This document shows, one piece after another, positions 9,060-16,264 of a stretch of 64,000 nucleotides of DNA (the first letter of the stretch is position 1; every line of letters starts with the position of its first letter). The stretch is from contig NZ_CP094984.1 of NCBI RefSeq assembly GCF_022869865.1, positions 62,001 to 126,000 of the forward strand, in the 5' to 3' direction. The stretch comes from Arthrobacter zhangbolii. Its GTDB lineage: Bacteria; Actinomycetota; Actinomycetes; Actinomycetales; Micrococcaceae. A model generated the notes under the pieces. The model did no database searches. It had not been told where the DNA came from and saw nothing but the letters and a program-made list of their open reading frames with translations. Both the position numbers and the translations under genes were made by a program.

Positions 9060-9548
9060 TTACGGCCGTTCCTCGTCCCTCAAGGCCTGCACTTTTCCCA
9101 GGAACGCGACCTCTGCCCGCAGACGCTCGTTCTCGCGGCGCAATCGTTGTATCTCTGACTCTGGCTGCGTCGATGCCTCAGGATTTGTCTTCGGGCGGCC
9201 CTTGGGCTTCGCGCGCAGTCCGTCTTCGCCTTCCGCCCGGTACTGACGTGCCCACTTCTCGATCAGCTGCGGAGAGGACAGCTGGAGCTCTTTAGCCAGG
9301 GCGACTTTGCTCTCTCCAGCTTGAAATCGGCGCACGGCATCGAGTTTGAACTCGAAGGAGAACAAGCGTTTGGTTGGCTTGGCCACTAGCGTCGAACCTC
9401 CGCGAACTCTCCACCGGTCGTATAGCCGGCGGATTGCTTTCACGCGCACCCCGAGCCTTGTTGCTACGGAGTTGGGACCCCAACCGGTCTCGAACAACGC
9501 TACCGCGGCCTTGCGTTGTTCCTCGGATAACGAACTGCTCTTCTGCAA
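9060..9548 (-). CDS. IS3-family OrfA, DNA-binding part of transposase
   Basis: 162 residues from a TTG at 9548. Two helix-turn-helix units are visible: residues ~8-50 (with SVATRLGVRVKAIRRLYDRW) and ~62-105 (with FKLDAVRRFQAGES). A short leucine-zipper-like stretch, ESEIQRLRRENERLRAEVAF, at about residues 130-149 would mediate oligomerisation. The ribosome site GGGGAG lies within the 3' arm of a 17-bp hairpin that forms only in transcripts entering the IS from outside. OrfA ends 15 codons after the slippery heptamer. In this family OrfA alone regulates, and OrfAB transposes. Confidence 0.93.
   Translation of the reverse strand: MQKSSSLSEEQRKAAVALFETGWGPNSVATRLGVRVKAIRRLYDRWRVRGGSTLVAKPTKRLFSFEFKLDAVRRFQAGESKVALAKELQLSSPQLIEKWARQYRAEGEDGLRAKPKGRPKTNPEASTQPESEIQRLRRENERLRAEVAFLGKVQALRDEERP
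9093..9099 (-). other. -1 programmed frameshift heptamer, GGGAAAA
   Basis: On the minus strand the OrfA frame reads G GGA AAA G, an X XXY YYZ heptamer. A slip of one base enters the OrfB frame, which is the -1 frame and has no stop between here and OrfB. No clear downstream stimulator was identified by eye. Confidence 0.8.
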
Positions 9549-9549
9549 A

Positions 9550-9604
9550 AACTGCTCCCCGAAAGTCAGAACTGATTTCTCAGTCCAACTTTCGGGGAGC
9601 AGTT
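9550..9604 (-). promoter_or_regulatory. 17-bp hairpin masking the OrfA ribosome site
   Basis: 9550-9566 and 9588-9604 are perfect 17-bp complements with a 21-base loop; the outer arm is the terminal repeat itself. On the minus strand the 3' arm contains GGGGAG for OrfA. Transcripts starting outside the IS would fold and hide the site; a transcript starting inside would not. Confidence 0.65.
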
Positions 9605-9606
9605 CA
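9582..9606 (-). repeat. Right terminal inverted repeat of the IS
   Basis: 25 bp, read on the minus strand as TGAACTGCTCCCCG onward, complementary to 8170-8194 with one mismatch. The CAGG duplication follows at 9607-9610. Its inner part doubles as one arm of the hairpin in front of OrfA. Confidence 0.93.
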
Positions 9607-9651
9607 CAGGTGCACCCCTTCCCTGTTTACGCACGCACGGCGCGGGAACAG

Positions 9652-11283
9652 CTAGGAAATCACGCCGTCCACAATGGCCTTGGCCTCGGCCTGCACCTGG
9701 TGCAGGTGTTCCTCGCCCTTAAAGGATTCGGCGTAGATCTTGTAGACATCTTCGGTACCGGAGGGACGCGCGGCAAACCAGGCGTTCTCAGTGGTCACCT
9801 TCAACCCGCCGATGGGCGCACCGTTGCCGGGGGCCTCGGTCAGCCGGGCAGTGATGTCCTCGCCCGCCAGGGCGGTGGCGGTGACGTCCGACGGCGAGAG
9901 TTTGGCCAGCGCCGCCTTCTGTTCCCGTGTGGCGGGGGCATCGACGCGTGCGTACTCCGGATCCCCGAACCTGCTCGTCAGCTCGCGGTAGCGCTGGGTC
10001 GGGGTCTTGCCGGTGACGGCCGTCATTTCCGAGGCCAGCAGGGCCAAAAGGATGCCGTCCTTGTCCGTGCTCCAGGGGCTGCCGTCCAGGCGGAGGAAGG
10101 ACGCGCCGGCGGATTCCTCGCCGCCGAAGGCCGTCTCACCGGAGAGCAGGCCGGGCACAAACCACTTGAAGCCCACCGGTACCTCCATCAGGACCCGGCC
10201 CAGGTCAGCCGTGACGCGGTCGATCATGGAGGAGGACACCAGGGTTTTACCCACCACGGCATCGCTGCTCCAGCCGGAGCGGTTGCGGTACAGGTAATCA
10301 ATGGCCGTGGCGAGGTAGTGGTTGGGGTTCATCAGCCCGCCGTCGGGGGTCACAATCCCGTGCCTGTCGGCGTCGGCGTCGTTGCCGGTGGCAATGTCGT
10401 ACTGGTCCGCACGGGCAATCAGGGACGCCATGGCGTAGGGGGAGGAGCAGTCCATGCGGATCTTCTCGTCCCAGTCCAGGGTCATAAACGCCCACTGCGG
10501 ATCCACATTGGGATTAACCACGCTCAGGTTCAGCTGGTGCGCTTCGGCAATGGCGCCCCAGTAATCCACTGACGCACCGCCCAGGGGGTCGGCACCGATA
10601 TGCAGCCCGGCACTGCGGATGGCATCCAGGTTCAGCACCGAGGGGAGGTCCTGGACGTAGTTCTGCAGGAAGTCGTAGGTCCCCACGGAGTCGGCCAGAC
10701 GGGCCTCGCCCAGCGGAATGCGCTTCACGCCCTCCAGACCGGCTTCAAGCAGCTGGTTGGCACGGTCCGCCACCCAGTTGGTGATGTCCGATCCGGCCGG
10801 ACCGCCCGTGGGCGGGTTGTACTTGAAACCGCCGTCTGCGGGCGGATTGTGGGACGGAGTGACCACAATGCCGTCCGCCTGGTCGGTCCGCGAAGCGTTG
10901 TACTTCAGGATGGCGTGGCTGACGGCCGGGGTGGGAGTGAAGCCGTTCCGTGCATCAATAAGCACGTTCACGCCGTTGGCGGCGAGGACTTCCAGGGCGG
11001 TGTTCTGTGCCGGCTCGGAGAGGGCATGGGTGTCCTTGCCCATAAACAGCGGCCCGGTGATGCCTGCCGAGGTGCGGTACTCCACAATCGCCTGCGTGAT
11101 GGCAGCAATGTGCCGTTCATTAAAAGCGCCGTTCAGGGAGGAACCCCGGTGGCCGGAGGTACCAAACGCCACCCGCTGGGCGATGTTCGATGGGTCCGGC
11201 GCGACGTCGTAATAGGCGTCCAACAGCGCGGTGAGGTCTACAAGGTCGGAAGGTTCGGCACGGTTGCCTGCACGATTAGACAT
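9652..11283 (-). CDS. pgm: Phosphoglucomutase, alpha-D-glucose phosphate-specific
   Basis: 543 residues from the ATG at 11283; an upstream ATG at 11295 would add MLRG, but family members begin with the equivalent of [14 protein letters not shown]. The enzyme interconverts glucose 1-phosphate and glucose 6-phosphate for glycogen, trehalose and envelope sugars. The phosphoserine loop is in [11 protein letters not shown] (residues ~44-54), the Mg site is [10 protein letters not shown] (~300), and the sugar-specificity loop is [12 protein letters not shown] (~380). The C-terminal phosphate-binding [14 protein letters not shown] is intact. The gene ends 23 bp before the right arm of the split terminator. 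Confidence 0.96.
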   Translation of the reverse strand: MSNRAGNRAEPSDLVDLTALLDAYYDVAPDPSNIAQRVAFGTSGHRGSSLNGAFNERHIAAITQAIVEYRTSAGITGPLFMGKDTHALSEPAQNTALEVLAANGVNVLIDARNGFTPTPAVSHAILKYNASRTDQADGIVVTPSHNPPADGGFKYNPPTGGPAGSDITNWVADRANQLLEAGLEGVKRIPLGEARLADSVGTYDFLQNYVQDLPSVLNLDAIRSAGLHIGADPLGGASVDYWGAIAEAHQLNLSVVNPNVDPQWAFMTLDWDEKIRMDCSSPYAMASLIARADQYDIATGNDADADRHGIVTPDGGLMNPNHYLATAIDYLYRNRSGWSSDAVVGKTLVSSSMIDRVTADLGRVLMEVPVGFKWFVPGLLSGETAFGGEESAGASFLRLDGSPWSTDKDGILLALLASEMTAVTGKTPTQRYRELTSRFGDPEYARVDAPATREQKAALAKLSPSDVTATALAGEDITARLTEAPGNGAPIGGLKVTTENAWFAARPSGTEDVYKIYAESFKGEEHLHQVQAEAKAIVDGVIS

Positions 11284-11404
11284 ACCCCTAAGCATGCCAA
11301 AGAAACACCGGGGGCGGCAGACGGGCTGCTACGCGTGTATCGCCCGCCGCCGCCGTATGCTCTTATCCACACAGCGGCGGGACCGGTGGGGAAGGCGGAC
11401 AGGC

Positions 11405-11764
11405 ATGAGCATGCAGGGCAGTGCAGCCCCCGGACGCGTCCGCGCCCGTGCCGTGCGCCCCGGCACCGTCGCGGCCGCGGTTTTCCTCAACGCGGCCTAC
11501 GTCTGTGCAACGCCGGTGTTCTGGTTCTCCTGGACCCAGCGGAGTGCATTTGCCCTGCCACGCTGGGCCTCGGATACCGCCGGGTTTGCCGGCGGCATCC
11601 TGCCGGTCCTGGCTTTCGCAGCATCCTGGGCGGCCGCCGCCGTCCTGGCTGCCCGGGGCCGTCGGCAGGAGGGCTGGACGGTGTTTAACACCGTCTGCGC
11701 GCTGGGTCTCCTGTCCGCAGCCGCCGGGATGCTGGCCCTGACCAGCGCCGGCCTGGGCAGTTAG
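11405..11764 (+). CDS. Small membrane protein, unknown function
   Basis: 119 residues from the ATG at 11405; a second ATG two codons later is possible and the ribosome site is weak. Three hydrophobic segments are visible, near residues 18-36, 52-72 and 84-110, separated by short Arg-rich loops, so it should sit in the cytoplasmic membrane. I do not recognise a family. It is divergent from phosphoglucomutase and is followed by a strong hairpin terminator. Confidence 0.6.
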   Translation: MSMQGSAAPGRVRARAVRPGTVAAAVFLNAAYVCATPVFWFSWTQRSAFALPRWASDTAGFAGGILPVLAFAASWAAAAVLAARGRRQEGWTVFNTVCALGLLSAAAGMLALTSAGLGS

Positions 11765-11793
11765 CGCGCATTTCCACAGGCCTTTAAGCAAAG

Positions 11794-11832
11794 GACTGCG
11801 GCACGCGGAGTACTCTCCCGCGTGCCGCAGTC
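11794..11832. terminator. Bidirectional hairpin terminator
   Basis: A perfect 15-bp stem (GACTGCGGCACGCGG and its complement) with a nine-base loop, placed between the convergent genes at 11405 and 11845. There is no T-tract on either side. Confidence 0.75.
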
Positions 11833-11844
11833 GGATGAACCGGG

Positions 11845-12057
11845 CTAGCGGTCCTTGTGTTTCGCCGTGAAATTCGAGTTATCGGCGTTCAGGCCCTGGG
11901 CCAGGTTCGAATGGACCTCGGTGCGCGGATCGGACCGGTCCTGGCTGCCGCTGCCGTCCGGCACCTCTTCGCCCAGGTTCTGCATGAGGTTGTCGGCGGC
12001 GTTCTCGATTGGATTGGTCGGTTCGGGTCCGGGATCCTTCGCATTGGTGTCAGCCAT
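11845..12057 (-). CDS. Small acidic hydrophilic protein, unknown function
   Basis: 70 residues, rich in Asp, Asn, Glu, Pro and Ser, with no hydrophobic core; it is probably disordered. The ATG at 12057 has GGAGGG seven bases upstream, which supports translation. A central stretch, NPIENAADNLMQNLGEEV, could form a short amphipathic helix. It lies 51 bp downstream of the MetE-like gene on the same strand and could be read from it. No family recognised; similar low-complexity proteins in related bacteria are stress-associated, which is only a guess here. Confidence 0.6.
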   Translation of the reverse strand: MADTNAKDPGPEPTNPIENAADNLMQNLGEEVPDGSGSQDRSDPRTEVHSNLAQGLNADNSNFTAKHKDR

Positions 12058-12108
12058 GATGCCCTCCTCTGCCTTCGACTATCAGCAACCTTACGATCGC
12101 AACTTTAG

Positions 12109-13314
12109 CTACCAGAGGCGGCTGCTGGCCAGCCGTGCGCCTTCCCCCAGCGCCTCAAGCTTGGCCTGGGCAATCTGCGGATGCACCCGACCGCCCAGAC
12201 CGCAGTCCGTGGAAGCGATGACGTTCTCCCGGCCCACCAGCCGGGCAAAGCGTTCAATCCGGTCCGCCACCAGCTCCGGATGTTCCACCACGTTGGTGGC
12301 ATGGGAGACGACGGCCGGGATAATCACCTTGCCCGCCGGCAGCTTGGTGTCCTCCCAGACCCGCCATTCATGTTCGTGGCGCACATTGCCCGCCTCGAAG
12401 CTGTAGCCCCCGGCATTGATCGTCAGCAGCGTGTCCACCAGATGCCGGAACTCGATGTCGGTGGTGTGCGGCCCGTGCCAGGACCCCCAGCACAGGTGGA
12501 AGCGAATCCGATCCTCCGGCAGGCCCCGCAGCGCATAGTTCAGTGCTTCCACGCGGATCTGAGTGAAGCGCAGGTAGTCCTGAACCGAAGGCTCCGGGTT
12601 GATCTGGTCCCAGTTCTCCGCAATCGACGGATCATCAATCTGCACGATCAGCCCGGCGTCGATAATCGCCTTGTACTCTTCCCGCATGGCATCCGCACAC
12701 GCGTAGATGAACTCCTCCTCCGTGGCGTAGTACTCGTTGGCAATCCGGGAACAGGAACCGGGGGAAAGCGAGGCCAGGAATCCTTCCGTCAGATCTGCCG
12801 CGGCCAGGCCGGCCTTCAGGTTCGCGATATCCCCCGCCACGGCGTCGTGCCCGGTGTACTTCACCGGACCCGTGACCTTCGGGAAGATCTTCTGCGCCCC
12901 GGTGGTGATCCCCGAGGACGGGTCGGTGTAGGCCGCAGCGAAGCGCTGCCGGTCGCGGCGGTCCCCGAAGCTCGTCAGGACAACGTTGCCCGGCGAGGAA
13001 CGGACGGGTTCCATCTCCCAGATGCCCGTCTCGGCCACGCTGAGACCGCTGAGCCTGGCGAAGGAATAGGACCACCAGGCGCCGTAATCCACGGCCGATG
13101 ACATGGCGTGCCCGTACTCGCCGTCGTTGGGGATGTCGATGCCTGCCTGCTGCTGGCGGCGCACCAGGTCCGTCACGGCGGCCTGCAGGAGCTCCGCGTA
13201 GCCCCCGGTATCCGCAGGGTTCGCCTCCCGGGCGGCATTGGCAGCCAGCAGCTCGGGCGTGCGCGGAAGGGAACCGGCATGGGTGGTCAGAATACGGTCA
13301 GTGCTTTTACGCAT
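12109..13314 (-). CDS. MetE-like cobalamin-independent methyltransferase, C-terminal-domain type
   Basis: 401 residues, about half the length of full MetE (750-780), matching only the catalytic barrel. Zinc ligands are recognisable: HxC in RFHLCWGSWHGPH near residue 275, a Glu in SFEAGNVRHEHEW and the last Cys in STDCGLGGR near residue 373. The N-terminus TTHAGSLPRTPELL is typical of the UROD/MetE-like single-domain group, which includes methionine synthases and epoxyalkane:coenzyme M transferase. Full methionine synthase activity is therefore uncertain; alkyl transfer to a thiol is the safe call. GAGGA lies six bases before the ATG. A structured leader precedes it. Confidence 0.85.
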   Translation of the reverse strand: MRKSTDRILTTHAGSLPRTPELLAANAAREANPADTGGYAELLQAAVTDLVRRQQQAGIDIPNDGEYGHAMSSAVDYGAWWSYSFARLSGLSVAETGIWEMEPVRSSPGNVVLTSFGDRRDRQRFAAAYTDPSSGITTGAQKIFPKVTGPVKYTGHDAVAGDIANLKAGLAAADLTEGFLASLSPGSCSRIANEYYATEEEFIYACADAMREEYKAIIDAGLIVQIDDPSIAENWDQINPEPSVQDYLRFTQIRVEALNYALRGLPEDRIRFHLCWGSWHGPHTTDIEFRHLVDTLLTINAGGYSFEAGNVRHEHEWRVWEDTKLPAGKVIIPAVVSHATNVVEHPELVADRIERFARLVGRENVIASTDCGLGGRVHPQIAQAKLEALGEGARLASSRLW

Positions 13315-13377
13315 GGGAATCCTCTGGGATTTCGTGCTCTTGCCCGCACCGGATGCCTGTAAAAGGCGGAGCGGGCC

Positions 13378-13457
13378 GCTTCGTCATCCGAACCACCCGT
13401 GAAGCATGGGGTTGGTGCACGGCCAAGTCGGAGCTTGGCGGCCGTGTCTCCTGAAGC
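13378..13457 (-). ncRNA. Structured leader, candidate cis-regulatory RNA before the MetE-like gene
   Basis: Read on the minus strand, GCTTC (13457-13453) pairs with GAAGC (13382-13378) and encloses two hairpins. One is ACGG..CCAAG/CTTGGCCGT (13445-13419) and the other ACC-A-ACCC/GGGTGGT (13416-13392). The loop of the second hairpin carries another GCTTC that could compete for GAAGC. The predicted -10 box puts the RNA 5' end at about 13458, exactly at the first stem. The core motifs of SAM-I, SAM-II, SAM-IV, SAH and cobalamin riboswitches are not seen. Folding is by eye. Confidence 0.45.
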
Positions 13458-13464
13458 TGGTGCC

Positions 13465-13470
13465 ATCCTA
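13465..13470 (-). promoter_or_regulatory. -10 box TAGGAT of the MetE-like gene
   Basis: Minus-strand TAGGAT with TTGGTG 18 bp upstream as a poor -35. It lies after the terminator of the preceding gene and places the transcript start near 13458. Confidence 0.45.
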
Positions 13471-13510
13471 ACCATGCCGTGCCGCCCGCACCAAGCACAT
13501 GACGGAACGC

Positions 13511-13551
13511 AAAAAGGACGGCGGCCCCGGGAAATCCCGGTGCCGCCGTCC
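13511..13551 (-). terminator. Rho-independent terminator of the POT transporter gene
   Basis: A GGACGGCGGC/GCCGCCGTCC stem with an inner CCGGG/CCCGG stem and an AAAT loop, followed on the minus strand by TTTTTGCG. It lies 30 bp after the POT stop codon. Confidence 0.88.
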
Positions 13552-13580
13552 ATAAGGAGGCGCTGGTGCCGCCGTGCTTG

Positions 13581-15050
13581 CTAGCGCACGCCGCTCATCA
13601 GCTTCTTGATGGCCGGTGTGCCCGCTGCCAGGGCGATGCCCAGGACAATGGCGGTTCCGCCGCTGAACAGGAAGTAGCTGACCTCGGTCTCGGGGTTGTA
13701 GAACTGTGCCAGCCAGCCCGCGAGGGTGGTGCCCAGGGAAACCGAGAGGAAGAACAGTGCAACCATCTGGGTCCGGAAGACCTCCGGTGCCAGTTTGGTG
13801 GCCACGGACAGGCCGATCGGGGAGATGAAGAGTTCCGCGAAGGTGAACAGCAGCAGGATCCCGACCAGTGCCATCAGCGGGGTGCTGTTGGGTCCGCCGC
13901 CGGAGAACGGAATGAAGGCGAGGAACGCCAGGCCCATGACGGCAAGCCCCAGTGCGAACTTCAGCGGCGAGGACGGCTGCCGGTCGCCCAGCTTGGTCCA
14001 GACCGCAGCGAAAACGGCCGCGAAGATGATGATGAAGATCGGGTTGATCGACTGCACCCAGCTCGGCGGCATGGTCCAGCCGAAGATGGTCCGGTTCAGG
14101 GAGGTGTCGGCGTACAGCGCCACCACGGTGAACTGCTGCTGGAACAGGGCCCAGAAGGCGGCGCTGGCAATGAACAGCGGCATAAAGGAGTACACCCGGC
14201 GCCGTTCCAGCTTGTTGACCTTCTTGCTGCCAAGGATGATGACGAAGTAGGCAACCGCGGCCAGGATGGCCACTGCGGCCATCACCACGGCCAGGTTGCC
14301 GGCGCTCAGGATGCCGAACACTACGGCCAGGACAATCGCGACGACGGCGGCCGCCGCGTAGATCCCTACCTTGAGGTACTGCTGCTTAGGCAGCGGATTG
14401 GCCACTTCGTGGGCGGTCTCGGGCAGGTACTTGCGGGTCATGCCGTACTGGACCAGGCCGATGGCCATGCCGACGGCGGCGAGGCCGAAGCCGTAGTGGA
14501 AGCCGAGTTCCACCTGGGCAAGGCCGGTCAGGAGGGGGCCCACCAGGGCGCCAAGGTTGATGCCCATGTAGAAGATGGAGAACCCGGCGTCACGCCGTTC
14601 ATCCTTCTCCGCGTACAGGGTGCCCACCAGGGAGGTGGCGTTGGCTTTGACGCCGCCGGAACCGAGGGCAATCATGATCAGGCCCGCTGCCAGCCCGGGA
14701 GTGCCCGGCAGGACGGCCAGGGCAATGTGGCCGAGCATAACGACGGCGGCAGAGTAGAAGAGCACGCGCTCGGACCCGAGGACGCGGTCCGCCAGCCAGG
14801 CAGCAAGAATGGTGGAGAGGTAGACACCGCCGCCGTAGGCGCCGACCAGAGAGGTTGCAACAGCAATATCGATGCCGAGGCCGCCGTCAGTGACCGAGTA
14901 GTACATGTAGTACAGCAGGATGCCCTGCATGCCGTAGAACGAGAATCGTTCCCACAGCTCGACACTGAAGAGATTGGCCAACATCCGGGGATGGCCGAAG
15001 AAGGTTTTACGCGCTTCTTGGACGCCTGGGTTACTGGGGGTATGGCTCAC
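13581..15050 (-). CDS. POT/PTR family proton-coupled oligopeptide transporter
   Basis: 489 residues with about 14 hydrophobic segments, the usual length for bacterial DtpT-type peptide:H+ symporters. The helix 1 motif ELWERFSFYGMQGILLYYM contains the ExxER proton site. Other family marks are FSIFYMGINLGALVGPLL and FTFAELFISPIGLSVATKLAP near residue 405. It imports di- and tripeptides across the cytoplasmic membrane. The start is a GTG at 15050 within the 11-base block AACGGGTGAGC. That block is repeated 100 bp upstream and is complementary to a copy in between, so initiation may be controlled by RNA structure. A strong terminator follows. Confidence 0.94.
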   Translation of the reverse strand: MSHTPSNPGVQEARKTFFGHPRMLANLFSVELWERFSFYGMQGILLYYMYYSVTDGGLGIDIAVATSLVGAYGGGVYLSTILAAWLADRVLGSERVLFYSAAVVMLGHIALAVLPGTPGLAAGLIMIALGSGGVKANATSLVGTLYAEKDERRDAGFSIFYMGINLGALVGPLLTGLAQVELGFHYGFGLAAVGMAIGLVQYGMTRKYLPETAHEVANPLPKQQYLKVGIYAAAAVVAIVLAVVFGILSAGNLAVVMAAVAILAAVAYFVIILGSKKVNKLERRRVYSFMPLFIASAAFWALFQQQFTVVALYADTSLNRTIFGWTMPPSWVQSINPIFIIIFAAVFAAVWTKLGDRQPSSPLKFALGLAVMGLAFLAFIPFSGGGPNSTPLMALVGILLLFTFAELFISPIGLSVATKLAPEVFRTQMVALFFLSVSLGTTLAGWLAQFYNPETEVSYFLFSGGTAIVLGIALAAGTPAIKKLMSGVR

Positions 15051-15155
15051 CCGTTAATGGTCCCACTCCCGAAGCGGGTGAGCGCCCCCCAATCCCGGGG
15101 AATCCGCCCGGGGCCGGGGAGGTTCTTTGTGAAGGTGTGCGTAAGCTCACCCGTT
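15045..15155 (-). promoter_or_regulatory. Start-codon sequestering repeat system of the POT gene
   Basis: On the minus strand AACGGGTGAGC occurs at 15155-15145 and again at 15055-15045, where it contains the GTG start. GCTCACCCG at 15083-15075 is complementary to both. Pairing with the downstream copy hides the start codon; pairing with the upstream copy frees it. This holds only if transcription starts upstream of 15155, which is not known. Confidence 0.5.
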
Positions 15156-15212
15156 TTCGGCTCGATTTTGGCGAGATTACGTGCTTACCTCCCCCCGTTA
15201 CGCCCGGATTTG

Positions 15213-15224
15213 GTGTCCGGACAC
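15213..15224. promoter_or_regulatory. 12-bp perfect palindrome, operator candidate
   Basis: GTGTCCGGACAC lies in the divergent region between the POT gene and the LLM oxidoreductase gene, 56 bp before the latter's ATG. Its size and place fit a dimeric repressor site. No regulator gene is next to it. Confidence 0.35.
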
Positions 15225-15280
15225 TGATTTGCCTACAAGTGTGCCGGAATTCCCCGGCCGGGCCCGGGGTTGGCACCGGT

Positions 15281-16264
15281 ATGGCTTCCCTGAATATCCC
15301 CGTCTCCATCCTTGACCGGGCCAACTCCCGGGAGGGAGACACCGAGGCCGAAGCACTGCAGGCGGTGGCAGAACGGGCCGAGTCGGCCGAAAAACTGGGG
15401 TTCCGCCGCTTCTGGGTGGCTGAACACCATGCCGTGGCCGGTATTGCCGGCTCGGCGCCTGCCGTCCTGATGGCAGCCCTGGCTGCCCGCACCCGAAGCA
15501 TCCGCATCGGATCCGGCGGCATGATGCTGCCCAACCACCAACCGCTGGTGGTGGCGGAACAGGCCGCAACCCTCAATGCCCTCTATCCGGGCCGCATTGA
15601 CCTGGGTGTGGGACGCTCGGTCGGTTTCACGTCGGCCGTTCGCCGGGCGCTGCATGCGGGGAAAGCCGAAGCCGAACAGTTCGAGGAACATCTGGCCGAA
15701 TTGCTGGCCTACCTGGACGGGACAGCCGCAATTACCGCCAGGCCGCAGGACCATGGCCAGACGCCCGTATTTGTGCTGGCCACCGGTACCGGCGCCGATA
15801 TAGCGGCACGGGCCGGGCTCGGGCTGGTTTTGGGCGGGCCGGCACTTTTCCGCAGCTCCCCGGAATCCGCGCTGGAACGGTACCGGAATGGGTTCCGGCC
15901 TTCCCGCCGGTTCCCGCGGCCCTACGTGCTGGCAGCGGTGAACGTTGCCGTTGCCGCCACCGAAAGTGCCGCAACCCGCCTGCTGCTGCCCGAAGCCAAT
16001 GCCCTGGCGGATTCCCGGACCCGGGGTGTGTTTCCAGCGCTGGCCGCAACCGACGGGACCGTGACGGGCCCGGAACGCCGGCAGGAACTGGTCCGCGGTT
16101 TCCTGGCGGATGCAATCTGCGGCACCCCGCCCGAGGTGCGCCGCCGCCTGGCGGAACTGCTGGACGCAACCGGCGCCGACGAGGTGCTGGCCACCGGCGG
16201 GGCCTACGACATCGCCGGTCAGCGCGAATCCGACCGGCTGCTCGCGGAGCTGGCCGCATCCTGA
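15281..16264 (+). CDS. LLM-class flavin-dependent oxidoreductase, MsnO8-like
   Basis: 327 residues from the ATG at 15281, where family similarity begins (ASLNIPVSILDRANSREG); the frame is open 48 codons further upstream but those do not look like protein of this family. The luciferase-like TIM barrel shows RFWVAEHHAVAGIAGSAPAV, IRIGSGGMMLPNH and ALYPGRIDLGVGRS in the expected order, the hallmarks of the MsnO8-type branch. These enzymes use reduced FMN or F420 to oxidise substrates; the substrate here is unknown. A CCCCGG/CCGGGG hairpin at 15255-15271 lies just before the start and there is no good ribosome site, so translation may be weak or regulated. Confidence 0.9.
   Translation: MASLNIPVSILDRANSREGDTEAEALQAVAERAESAEKLGFRRFWVAEHHAVAGIAGSAPAVLMAALAARTRSIRIGSGGMMLPNHQPLVVAEQAATLNALYPGRIDLGVGRSVGFTSAVRRALHAGKAEAEQFEEHLAELLAYLDGTAAITARPQDHGQTPVFVLATGTGADIAARAGLGLVLGGPALFRSSPESALERYRNGFRPSRRFPRPYVLAAVNVAVAATESAATRLLLPEANALADSRTRGVFPALAATDGTVTGPERRQELVRGFLADAICGTPPEVRRRLAELLDATGADEVLATGGAYDIAGQRESDRLLAELAAS

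Larger units (their letters stand above)
8170..9606 (-). mobile_element. IS3-family insertion sequence, IS150-type, complete
   Basis: 1437 bp. It has 25-bp terminal inverted repeats with one mismatch, ends TG...CA, a CAGG direct duplication on both sides (8166-8169 and 9607-9610), and two overlapping transposase frames joined by a -1 slippery heptamer. Size, organisation and transposase motifs fit the IS150 group of IS3. All parts look intact, so the copy may be active. The duplication is clean, which suggests a recent insertion. Confidence 0.95.
8143..9629. terminator. Bidirectional terminator hairpin split by the IS element
   Basis: Left arm 8143-8163 (TAAACAGGGAAGGGGTGCACC) ends 6 bp before the IS, and right arm 9609-9629 is its exact complement once the IS and one CAGG copy are removed. 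The restored structure is a 21-bp perfect stem with a CGCA tetraloop between the convergent aldehyde dehydrogenase and phosphoglucomutase genes. There is little T-tract, so terminator function is inferred from position and stem strength. Confidence 0.8.

Noticed and set aside
13315-13510. Known SAM, SAH or cobalamin riboswitch before the MetE-like gene
   Set aside because: The conserved cores (for example GGCAACC of SAM-I, or GCCACTG of the B12 box) are not found; only a generic three-way junction is seen, so it is reported as unknown.
15031-15576. Long minus-strand open frame over the LLM gene start and the POT start
   Set aside because: It is a shadow of the plus-strand LLM gene; a leader peptide ending at the POT start was tested by hand, but the frame runs into the POT gene without a stop at the right place.
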